From contig NZ_LMRT01000001.1 of the NCBI RefSeq assembly GCF_001426225.1, positions 599,090 to 663,089 of the forward strand: a stretch of DNA of 64,000 nt, written 5' to 3'. Position 1 is the first letter of the stretch; every line of letters starts with the position of its first letter. Positions 18,076 through 28,300 of this stretch are shown piece by piece. Both the position numbers and the translations under genes were made by a program. The DNA comes from Allobosea sp. Leaf344. GTDB lineage: Bacteria; Pseudomonadota; Alphaproteobacteria; Rhizobiales; Beijerinckiaceae. The notes under the pieces are model-generated. The model had not been told where the DNA came from, ran no database searches, and was given only the letters and a program-made list of their open reading frames with translations.

Positions 18076-18270
18076 TCACACAATTCGTATTCAACTCCCT
18101 TTACGCCATTCAGCGATTTGCTTGATTTCTCATAGTCAAATACGATCTTTCAATAATAAAATATACTATAAAGTCGTTATGACGGATATCTATTGTTGCG
18201 TAATCTTCGAATTCAGTACGCGGCGCTCGAATTCGGCGGCGCGTCGAGGTCGCCATGTAGCGAGATCCAG
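18076..18270 (+). promoter_or_regulatory. AT-rich leader upstream of the autotransporter gene
   Basis: About 195 bp, with the stretch around 18110-18200 far richer in A+T than anything else in the window. It contains TATACT at 18162-18167, a good -10 hexamer, but no convincing -35 at the right distance. Such AT-rich islands in GC-rich genomes are often targets of xenogeneic silencers and mark acquired DNA. The promoter role is inferred. Confidence 0.35.
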
Positions 18271-21200
18271 ATGACGAGTCCGATACCGTACCAGAAAGCA
18301 ATTGGGGGCGATAAGCTCCGCAGGCCCGAAGCCGAACGCAAGCTCGGCTATTCCCGGTTTCACGTGACGGCTTTGACGCTTCTGACCGCCGCTGGCGCGA
18401 TGTGCGGCTCCGCTGATGCGCTCGAGCCCAACGAAATTCCTTACGTCAAAGCCGATGGCTCGCGGACCTCGTCCCTGGAACAGGCCGCTCAAAGCTGGCG
18501 GAACGACGAAGAGTTCCGCAAGATGAGCAGCACGAACGGACTTGGGCAGATCAATGCGGAATATGCCTATGCGCGAGGCATCACGGGCCTCGGCGTCAAG
18601 GTTGGCGTGTTCGATACGGGTGTCTATGGCAAGCACCCCGAATTCGACGGCGCAGGCAAGCTGACCGGCCTCAGCACCGCGGGGCGTTACGCCTATACGT
18701 ACAAGAACTATTACCGGGCTGGCGACCGGTTCTCCTTCAAGGGCGATGACCCGCTGAATGGTACGGGCATCGTTCAAGCCCAGTATCACGGCACCCATGT
18801 GGCGGGTATCATCGCCGCTAATCGAGACGGCGCGAGGATGCATGGGGTGGCATTCAACGCTGAGCTCGTCGCCGCGATGAATAGCGACGCAGGCCCCGAG
18901 GATGGGGTCGTGGCCGGCAATGATGCCAACGCCTACAGTATCGGGTTTGCCGCGCTCCGCACGAGCGGCGTCCGAATCATCAACAATAGCTGGGGAATCG
19001 GTTTTCTCGGCAGCCTGGGGACCAGCCCGTCACGAAGGGCGAGCCAGTCGGATACGATGCAACAGTATTTCTCGGCTCCCGGTGACGGCACGATGAATGC
19101 CGCGGATGGAGTAGCACGCTCGGGCATCCTCTTCGTCAAAAGCGCCGGCAACAAATTCGGATCTCAGCCGGACGCGCTCGGCGCCCTACCCTATTTCCGG
19201 CCGGATCTGGAAAAAAATTGGATCACCGTCGCAAACCTGTCACGCGAAGAATTGGATGATTCCTCCAGCATCTGCGGGATGTCTAAATATTACTGTGCAT
19301 CCGCCCCAGGAACATCGATCTATAGCGCCAGTTTTGTTGGAAACAAGACAAGCAATACAGCTGGATATAAGACATTGACGGGCACGTCGATGGCCGCCCC
19401 GATGGTGTCGGGATCGCTCGCGCTTCTGATGGAGCGCTTCCCCTATATGAGCGGTGAGGCGATCCGCGACACGCTCCTCACCACCGCACGGGATCTCGGC
19501 TCGCCGGGGGTCGACAAGACATATGGCTGGGGGCTGATCGATATCGGGGCAGCGATGAGGGGGCCCGGCCAATTCCTGGGGCCCTTCGGCGTGTCTCTGC
19601 CGGCGGGGCAATCCGACATTTGGTCGAACGATATTTCCGACGCAGCGATACGGGTGCGACGGCAGGACGATCTCAACGAGATCGCGTCTCTCAAGCGGCA
19701 GGCCGAACGTCGCATCTGGGCTGACGGCGACCGGATCGACGACAGTCAGCTCGCTCAACTCAACGCTCTCGTCGAGACGCACGAGGTTGCGGCTAAAACC
19801 AGGGGCAAGGATGCGCTGACGGGCGCGACCTATGTCGGCAGCCTCGAAAAGCGGGGTGACGGTACTTTGGTCCTGGCGGGCCGCAATACCTACACCGGCA
19901 GCACCTGGGTCCGCAGTGGCCGACTCGTGCTGAATGGCTCGATCACCTCCGACACGACCGTCGACGGTTCCGGCGTCGGACTCGTTTCCGTGAACCCGAC
20001 GACGCAGGCTCAGGAGGTGGCGACGCAGGCCGGGACTTTCGTCGTGGAAGCCAGCGGCACCGCAGCGGGCGTGACTGTCCGGCAGGGTGGCACGGCCATG
20101 ATCAAGGGCCAGGCAGGTGATGTGAACGCCGGCATGGGCGGCACGGCCATCATCGATGGACATGTCGGAAACGTCGCCGCCGCCGGCGGTGCCGCCGTCA
20201 TCAATGGCCGATCAGGCGACGTGACCGCGACCGCCGGCGGCTCGGCTCTGATCGCCGGGCGATCGGGAGACGTTGCAGCCCATGACGGCGGCAGCGTCAC
20301 CATCAGCGGGCAGGCCGGCAATGTGTCGGCTGGCGCAAGCGGCACCGCCATCATCAACGGATACGCTGGCAATGTGACGGCCGGCGCGGGCAGCTTCCTC
20401 GGCGGATCCGGCACACTGGCTTCGCTTTCGGCGCTGTCGGGTTCCGTCGTCGCCCCCGGAAATTCGATCGGCACGATGAACGTCTCGGGGCCGATCGTTT
20501 TTGCCCCAGGCGCAACCTATCGCGTCGAGATCTCGCGCGACGGGCGCAGCGACCTCATCGCCACGACCGGTGCGGCGCAGCTCGACGGTGGTCTCGTCAC
20601 CGTGTCGATGGAGCGATCACCGACTCTACTCAATCTGCGCCAGGGCTGGTCGATCCTGGGGCGGCGCTTCACCATCCTCGATGCGAGAGACGGGGTGAAA
20701 GGGCGGTTTAAGGAGGCGGCCCCGAGTTTTGTCTTCCTCAACACCGTTCTGGACTACAGCCAGCAGGCTGTCGGCCTAACCATGGAGCGCAGCGCGACCA
20801 GCTTCGACTCCGCAGGGGTCAACACGAAACAGCGCAGGGTCGGAGCAGCCGTGGAAGCACTCGGATTGGGCAATCCGGTGTTCGAAGCGGTCCTGACCCT
20901 ACCGGATGCAGAATCAGCGAGGGCAGCCTTTCAAGCACTCTCGGCCGACGCATCGCCCGCCGTCACGGCCAATGCCGCATCGACCGCTTACTTCCTCCGC
21001 GAGACCTTGTCCGGCCGCAGCCGCTGGACCGGGGGTACAACTGGCATGCCGACGGGCGCGGCCCCGGTCGTTGGTCACTATTCCGCTCTCGGCCCCAACG
21101 AGGCTTCCGAGGCCGATCCCACTCCGTCGCCGCCGGCGAACCGCTACGGCCTCTGGGGCCAGGCCTTCGGAACCTATGGCAGGACCGGTTCTACCGCCGA

Positions 21201-22008
21201 CGCCGGAGGTACCAGCCATCGTGTCGGCGGGTTCGTGATCGGCGCCGATGGGCTCCTCGACAACGGTCTGAAGCTCGGCGCGGCGGCCGGTCTGGCCAAA
21301 ACATCGGTTCGCAGCACCGGTACTGGGCCTGCGGCCGAGATCTCGAGCCCCTTCGTCTCGCTCTATGGAGGGCATGACATCGGCCGGTTCTCGCTTCAGT
21401 TCGGTGGCGTCTATACCGACAACACCGCGACGGCGCGCCGCAACGTTTCGTTTCCCGGCTTCTTCAACAGCCTGACCAGCAAAGGCCGTAGCGCCAGCCT
21501 GCTCGGCTTTGGCGAGTTCGGCTATAAGCTTGCGGTCGACCAACAGCTCACGCTGTCGGGTCCGGTTCCGGCGCAGCTGACCCTGGCTTATGTGCAGCCC
21601 TATCTCGGGCTCGGCTACACCCAGATTCGGAGCGACCGCTACGCGGAAAGAGGTGGCGTGGCTGCACTGATGCATTTGTCCAACACCTCGGACATCGGCG
21701 ATATGACGATCGGCGTAAAGGCCGAGGCCCAACTCGATCTGGGGCTGAAGGCACCAATCGCGCTGCGTGGACTGATCGGCTACCGTCGCAACTATGGCGA
21801 TCTCACCCTGGCCTCCAATCTGGCCTTTTCCGGCGGCACGCCGTTCAGGAGCAGCGGCAGCCCACTCGACCGGCAGGCGCTCGTTACGGAAGCCGGGCTC
21901 GATCTGCGCCTCGCACGAAACGTCGACCTGACTCTCACCTATGCCGGGCAGTTCAGCAAGAACAGCCTCGAACACACCGGAAAAGGGTCTCTCACCTATC
22001 GGTGGTGA
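18271..22008 (+). CDS. subtilisin-like (S8) serine protease autotransporter
   Basis: 1245 residues from the ATG at 18271; a TTG extension to 18193 is possible but less likely. A long basic N-terminus precedes a signal segment (VTALTLLTAAGAMCGSADA). The protease domain carries the triad Asp115 (GVFDTGVY), His173 (YHGTHVAGI) and Ser373 (GTSMAAPMVSG). A passenger-transport motif follows (GRNTYTGSTWVRSGRLVLNG), then a tandem ~17-residue repeat region at about 20082-20395. The last ~280 residues form the translocator beta-barrel, starting near NRYGLWGQAFGTYG and ending in an aromatic residue (LTYRW). It would be exported to the cell surface by type V secretion; its targets are unknown. Confidence 0.93.
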   Translation: MTSPIPYQKAIGGDKLRRPEAERKLGYSRFHVTALTLLTAAGAMCGSADALEPNEIPYVKADGSRTSSLEQAAQSWRNDEEFRKMSSTNGLGQINAEYAYARGITGLGVKVGVFDTGVYGKHPEFDGAGKLTGLSTAGRYAYTYKNYYRAGDRFSFKGDDPLNGTGIVQAQYHGTHVAGIIAANRDGARMHGVAFNAELVAAMNSDAGPEDGVVAGNDANAYSIGFAALRTSGVRIINNSWGIGFLGSLGTSPSRRASQSDTMQQYFSAPGDGTMNAADGVARSGILFVKSAGNKFGSQPDALGALPYFRPDLEKNWITVANLSREELDDSSSICGMSKYYCASAPGTSIYSASFVGNKTSNTAGYKTLTGTSMAAPMVSGSLALLMERFPYMSGEAIRDTLLTTARDLGSPGVDKTYGWGLIDIGAAMRGPGQFLGPFGVSLPAGQSDIWSNDISDAAIRVRRQDDLNEIASLKRQAERRIWADGDRIDDSQLAQLNALVETHEVAAKTRGKDALTGATYVGSLEKRGDGTLVLAGRNTYTGSTWVRSGRLVLNGSITSDTTVDGSGVGLVSVNPTTQAQEVATQAGTFVVEASGTAAGVTVRQGGTAMIKGQAGDVNAGMGGTAIIDGHVGNVAAAGGAAVINGRSGDVTATAGGSALIAGRSGDVAAHDGGSVTISGQAGNVSAGASGTAIINGYAGNVTAGAGSFLGGSGTLASLSALSGSVVAPGNSIGTMNVSGPIVFAPGATYRVEISRDGRSDLIATTGAAQLDGGLVTVSMERSPTLLNLRQGWSILGRRFTILDARDGVKGRFKEAAPSFVFLNTVLDYSQQAVGLTMERSATSFDSAGVNTKQRRVGAAVEALGLGNPVFEAVLTLPDAESARAAFQALSADASPAVTANAASTAYFLRETLSGRSRWTGGTTGMPTGAAPVVGHYSALGPNEASEADPTPSPPANRYGLWGQAFGTYGRTGSTADAGGTSHRVGGFVIGADGLLDNGLKLGAAAGLAKTSVRSTGTGPAAEISSPFVSLYGGHDIGRFSLQFGGVYTDNTATARRNVSFPGFFNSLTSKGRSASLLGFGEFGYKLAVDQQLTLSGPVPAQLTLAYVQPYLGLGYTQIRSDRYAERGGVAALMHLSNTSDIGDMTIGVKAEAQLDLGLKAPIALRGLIGYRRNYGDLTLASNLAFSGGTPFRSSGSPLDRQALVTEAGLDLRLARNVDLTLTYAGQFSKNSLEHTGKGSLTYRW
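20082..20395 (+). repeat. in-frame ~51-54-bp repeats coding GGTAxIxGxxGxVxA units
   Basis: Inside the autotransporter passenger, six consecutive units follow GGTAIIxGxxGNVxAxx (for example GGTAIIDGHVGNVAAA and GGSALIAGRSGDVAAHD). Each is 16-18 residues long, the period of about one beta-helix turn. The copies differ at many silent and replacement sites, so the array is old and maintained. Confidence 0.75.
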
Positions 22009-22398
22009 TGAGCCGCGCTTTGCCCTTCCCAGGGGCCAGCCGCTCCATGGTGGCAGGCTGGGTCTTCTCGGCGTGTCGCTCGGCGCGCAGATCGCCGCGG
22101 CCGTGTCGGCCGGTCCGAGCCCTGTCGACGCTCTTGTGCTGGTCGATGGCGGTTTGCCGCATGGCTCTTCGCAGCCGGTCCGGTTGATATTTGAGTTCTG
22201 CAGTGAATTCACTAGCAGCACTGTTGAACCAGCTCTCGCAACAGCGTCAGGCCATCGGTTTGTCGGGCCGGGATCGCGCTGGAAATCTGCATCGGTAAAG
22301 AAACCGTTAATTTAACTTCACGATGACTTGCCCCTATCGCGCGACGAGCGCCCGCAGAGTTTTGCAAAGGCGCCGTGTCTCGTCGCTTGGGGGTGGGC
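22009..22398. other. gap with hydrolase-gene fragment and RTX leader
   Basis: The 390 bp between the autotransporter stop and the RTX start hold a 149-bp copy of part of the hydrolase gene (22036-22184). The remaining 214 bp are unique and moderately AT-rich, including GTAAAGAAACCGTTAATTTA around 22296-22315, the probable promoter area of the RTX gene. No other coding signal is seen. Confidence 0.6.
22036..22184 (+). pseudogene. 149-bp duplicated fragment of the hydrolase gene at 29126-29274
   Basis: The sequence matches 29126-29274 base for base at a constant offset of 7090, with about five differences (roughly 97% identity). In the intact gene the segment encodes the nucleophile region (LGVSLGAQIAAAVSAGPSPV). 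Here there is no start, no reading context and no downstream part, so it is a non-functional fragment in direct orientation to the full gene. Confidence 0.9.
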
Positions 22399-25300
22399 AT
22401 GTCGAATCCGAAGAAACAGGTCGCCGAGATCATCGGCGATGTCGTCGCGCCGGTGCTCTCCGGTGGCTCGATCGCAGCTGCCGCCGTTCAAGCCATCCTG
22501 ACGTCGCGAGATCTGCTCTCCCCGCCGCCGGCATCGCAGCGGACCGCCCCGCCTTCCAGTTCTGTGCAGGCGCAGGCTTTCGCACCTCCGCCCGGCGCTC
22601 AGGTGATGAACGACGACGGCGCCGACGCGGAGACGGTCGGCAGCATCGGCGCGCATCCGGCCGGGCGCGCCCAGCACCATGGTAGCTCGAACGATCAGCC
22701 GATCGTTGTATCGCTCGCCAAGAGTGCCCGGCCGCATACGTCGCTTGCCGCGAGCCACGGCCAGTCGGCTTCCGTTTCGGTCGCCACGCTTTCGGCGGCT
22801 ATGGCCCAGATTGGCCAGAACAATGGTCCCGGCGGGTCGATCGGCGCCGCCATTCGTTCGGGAATCGAGGTCGGCGGACTTGCAGGCACGTGGGATGAAG
22901 CCGCGAGCACGGCCGCGGAAAAGCAGCTGCGGACTGCCATGGTCCAGAAGACCGGCATCGGAAACACGAGCCCGGCCGCGCCCGTCAGCGACTCGATCCT
23001 GACCGGAACGCCTGGTGACGATGTTCTGGAGGGTGGCGAGGGCGATGATACGATATCCGGCCTGGCAGGCGACGACGTTCTGACCGGCCATGGCGGCGAC
23101 GATCTGATCGATGCGGGCGACGGCGACGACACGCTGATCGGCGGTGCGGGCGATGATCGCCTGAGCGGCGGCGCCGGGGACGACAAGCTGATCGGCGGCG
23201 AAGGACAGGACACGCTCGACGGCGGCGCTGGCAATGACCGGATCCTCGCCGGCGACGAGGATAGCGTCAGCGGCGGTGCCGGCGACGACAGGATCGAAGT
23301 CACGGCTGAAGGCGGTCCGGCGCGCAGCGTCGACGGTGGCGACGGTGACGATACGCTGGTGCTGTCCGGAGCGCGTGCGGGCTCGCTCGGCAGAACGGCA
23401 GTGAGCAATGTCGAGCATCTGGTCGTCGAAAGCGGCGACTGGGCACTCGGCGCGAACCAGCCCTATGTCGATATCCACGTCAAAAGCGGCGCCCGCACGA
23501 CCGATGCGATCCTTCTGAAGGGCAGCCAGCGGCTGGTCGTGGAGGCCGGTGGAGCCGTCGGCGCGGGCGATGGCATGGGCGTCCTGACGACGGGATCGCT
23601 GGCCGGCGCCTCGATCGACAATTCCGGTCTCATCACCGGTATTTCCTACAATTATTTCGGGCCGATCGGTCGCGGGCCGATCACGATCGTCAACCGGGTC
23701 GGTGGGGTGATCAAGTCGCCGGAAAACACCGGAGCGGCCCTGAAGCTCGCGGGAGAACTCGCCCAGGCCGCGCCCGCGATCGCCAATCATGGGTCGATCA
23801 TCGGAAGCGATCATGCGAGCTCGATCGCCATCGACTTCGAGTCCGTCACCGGCACCGGCGCCCGCATTCTCAACGAGGCTGGCGGGGTGATCGAGACCGT
23901 CGCCTATCAGGACGTGATCCGTGGCGGCACCGGCACCGTCGTCGAGAACCATGGCACAATCCGGTCCTACCGGGATCATGTCGCGGAGGACGGTACGGTC
24001 AGGCATGGCGGCGATGCCATCGACTACAAGAAGAAGACCGGCGGACTCGTCCACAACTACGGTGGCGGCCTGATCGAGGGCTCGCGTCACGCGGTCACCG
24101 GCAAGAAGGGGATCACGGTCATCAACGATGCCGGGGCGACCATGATCGGCCGCAACGGCTCAGCTCTCAACATGGACAACGACGCCGCGGTCGCCAACAC
24201 CGCCCGCGTCACCAATCATGGCCTCATGGAAGGCCGCTCGGCCGGCTATGACGACAGCGATGGCGACGCCATCGACACCGACGGGTTGCTGCAGCTGGAC
24301 AATTGGGGGCGCATCGCGGGCCTGGGCGCCCATGGCTCTCATGATGGCGAGGCCAATGTCGCGGAGGGTGTCGCCATGGGCGGCGGCGCCATCACCAACC
24401 ATGTCGGCGCGACGATCTACGGCTGGGGTCGTGCCATCCAGGTCGACGACAGTGCCAATGGCGGCGCCCTGGCTGCAACCACGATCCACAATGACGGCAC
24501 CATCCAGGGCGACGGCCATGGCCCCGCCGGCGTCGACGCCGACACGGCGGCGCTGTTCGCCGCACGTCTCAAGGGCGGCGAGGCCATCAACATTGTCGGC
24601 GGTTTCGCCGACGACGTCACCAACTCGGCCACCGGCAAGATCATCGGCGGTATCAGGCTCGATGCCGGTGATGACAATCTGTCGAACGCAGGCTCGATCA
24701 CGGCGACAGGCGGATCGGCCATCGACATGGGAAGCGGCGACGACAGGATCACCAATTCCGGCACGATCAATGGTGCCGTCTCGACCGGCGACGGCGACGA
24801 CAGCATCGTCAATTCCGGCACGATCCAGGGCGACGTGCAGCTGGGCAGTGGCAGCAATACGCTGACCAATGCCGGCACCATCGCGGGCGATGTCGGCGGC
24901 GGCTCCGGCGTCGATGAGATCACGCTCAAATCCGGCTCGACGACCGTCGGCACCGTCTCCCTCGGCGAGGGCAGCGATACGCTGACGATCGAGGCCGGCG
25001 CGAGCTTGAAGACGAAGGCGGCGAGCGCAGTGCGCGAACCCGCCAAGGTCGCCGACATCCCGGCCTTTTCCCAGGCCGATGGCGGTATTCTGGTCAAACT
25101 CAACATCGCGCAAAACACGGTGGTGAAGTCCTACTCGCTCGTCTACGACGTGCTCATCAAGGCCGGCGTGCAGAGCTATTTCTCCTTCCTGCAGACCGAT
25201 CTGACCAACCGATCGGACGAGGACCTCTGCCTCAAGGCCAAGGACCCGAAGTTCGGCGGGATCGGCATCAACGGGGATTACGAAGGCCAGCTCACCTATG

Positions 25301-28300
25301 GCGCATGGCACCGGGTGGCCTTCACGATCACGGATCGCGGCGACAGCGTACTCATCAAGAAATACATCGACGGTGTCTTCGTCGGTGAAACCGTTCAGTC
25401 GGGCGCCAATTACGCCCGTTATCAGCTGGACATGTCGAAGGGCATCCTGCTTTTCGCGGATGAGGACGGCGAGACCTCGAAGGGGGCCGCAGCGCGGTTC
25501 CTGTTCACGGACACCGTGCTGTCAGACGCGGCCATCAAGGCGCTCGGCGGTGCCAGCAGCGACCCGATCCTGAAAACGCCGCCGAGTAAGAACTCGGTCC
25601 AGATCGATTTCGGCACAGCGGGCTGGACCGACATTTACGGCCAGGGCAGCGCCTCGGTCAGCAAGTCCCGGGGCGCTTCCGACTGGGGCAAGAATACCCA
25701 ATCGACCGAAGCCCTCGGCCTGCCCGAGCTGAAGTCGACCACCGCTGCGCCGATCGTCGACGCTTACGGCAAGGCCGTCGATACGGGCGCCGGCGACGAC
25801 AAGCTGAGCAATTCCGGCACGGTGGCGGGCGACGTCGATATGGGGGCTGGAGACGACGCCTTCTCCATCACCGCCACCGGATCTATCACCGGCGGGGCTC
25901 TGATGGGCACCGGCAAGGATACGCTCACCAATGCGGGCTCGATGGTCGCCAAGGGCGGCCCAGCGGTCGACATGGGCGCCGGCGACGATACGCTGGACAA
26001 TGGCGGGACCATCACCGGCGCCGTTCTGATGGGCGAAGGCGACGACAAGCTGATCAACACCGAGGTAATCAAGGGCCTGGTTTCGCTCGGCGCCGGCAAG
26101 GATGAGTTGACCAATAGCGGCCTGATCGAGGGCGCGGGTCACGCGGTGACGGCGACTGGCGGCGCGATGATCATCAACGACACCGCCGGAACGCTGTCGG
26201 CCCGCAACGGCTCGGCCGTCTCCGCTACCAACGCGGCGGATGCGGCGGTGCATGTCACCAACCGCGGCAAGATCGAAGCGCGAACCGCCGACAATTCGGA
26301 TGGCGATGCCAGCGCCGCGATCGACATCCGCGGCCTCGCCGACATCAACAATTCTGGCTCGATCCAGAAGTTCTTCAGCTGGAGCCATTCTCGGTCCGGC
26401 ATCGCCACGGCGATCTCCATCGGCGGCGGTGTCATCCGCAATGCCCAGGGCGCGACGATCTACGCCAGCGGCCGCGCCATCGCCGTCGACGATACCAAGG
26501 GAGGGGCGGCCCTCGCGGCGACCCGGATCATCAACGATGGCACCATCTCGGCCGATGGACGCGGTGGCGAAGGCGTCACCGGCGACAGCAGGCTCTACGG
26601 CCGCGAGGCGATCAATCTGATCGGCGACTGGAACGATCGCATCACCAATGGCGCGACCGGCCGGATCAACGCCGGCATCGCCATGGGCGGCGGAGACGAC
26701 AAGCTCGAGAACGCCGGATCGATCATCGCGAACGGGCTCTGGGCCATCGATATGGGCGATGGCGACGACAGCATCGCCAATACCGGGTCGATTCTCGGCC
26801 GGATCGTGCTCGGCGCCGGAAACGATACAATCGAGAACAGCCGTCAGATCAACGGCAGCATCAATGGCGGCTCGGGCGCTGACACGCTGAAAAACAGCGG
26901 CACGATCGAATTTTGGGCCACCAGCGCGGTCGATCTCGGTGACGGCAACGACAGGCTGGAGAATGGCGGCCGGATCAACGGCAAGGTTCTTACGGGCGCT
27001 GGCGACGACATCGTCACCAATTCCGGCTCGATCGCTGCGGGCTGGGGCGTGGCGATCGAGATGGGCGATGGCGACGACAAGCTGACGCTGTCCGGCACGA
27101 TCACCGGCCAGGTCTTCATGGGAGCCGGCAACGATACCGCCATCGTCGAGGCAAGCGGATCGATCAGCGGTGCGATCGACGGCGGGGATGGCGTCGACAG
27201 GCTCGTCAATGGCGGCAGGATCGAAGCGGTCCAGGCCGTCACCGAGTTCGCGGTCGATCTGGGCGCCGGCGACGACGTCATCAACAATAGCGGCACCATC
27301 AAGGGCACGGTGACCACCGGCGATGGCGCGGACGAAGTCATCAACACCAGCACCGGCGCGATCATCGGACTGGTCTCGATGGAGGCCGGCAACGACCAGC
27401 TCGGCAATTCGGGCAAGATCACCGCGACGACTGGTGCCGCGATCGACATGGGCGACGGCGACGACGTCGTGAAGCTCTATATCGGCTCCGACATCCGCGG
27501 TGCGATCCTGCTCGGTGCCGGAAACGACCGCCTCACCGCCGACACCTACCTCTCCACTGCGGTGGATGTGGATGCCGGCGATGGCAATGACGAAGTCTAT
27601 AGCGCTCTTGGCGACGACATCATCCATGGTGGCGCCGGCAACGATACCGTCTATGCCGGCGACGGCGCCGACAAGCTCTATGGCGATGCCGGCAACGATG
27701 TCCTCCATGGCGAAGCCGGGGATGACGCGCTCGATGGCGGGGCCGGAGACGATGTGATCGACGGAGGCGCGGGCAACGACACCATCGATGGCGGCGATGG
27801 CGAAGACATGCTCGATTTCAGTTCAGCGACCGGGCGGATCTCGGTCGATTTCAGAACCGGGACCGCCTCGGGCGACGGGATCGGGATCGATCGTTTCAGC
27901 CATATCGAGCAGGCCCGTCTCGGCGCGCAGGGCGGCCAGATCGACGGTGGCGACGGCAACGAGACGCTTTTTGGCGGTGGCGGATCTTCCGTGCTCAACG
28001 GCGGTGCCGGCGACGACAGGCTGATCGGCGGCAGCGGGGTCAATACGCTGAGCGGCGGCTCCGGCAACGACACGCTGATGGCGGGAGACAAGGGCGACAC
28101 GCTCAACGGCGGATCGGGGGACGATCGCCTCAAAGGGGGAGCCGGCAACGACACGATCAGCGGCGGGTCCGGCAGGGACGTGATCACAGGCGGTGCCGGC
28201 GATGACGTGCTGACCGGCGGTTCCGGGCAGGACAACTTCGTCTTCGCCGCCGGCTCCGGGAGAGACAGGATCACCGACTTCAAGGCGAGCGGCGCCGACC

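Noticed and set aside
22318-24090. Minus-strand open frame of 590 codons opposite the RTX gene
   Set aside because: The regular GGxGxD coding repeats of the RTX gene keep the opposite strand open by chance; no domain or start signal supports it.
22990-28250. Repeats in the RTX gene that might suggest a CRISPR or minisatellite array
   Set aside because: The repeats are in frame, vary at silent positions and encode the calcium-binding nonapeptide, so selection acts on protein.
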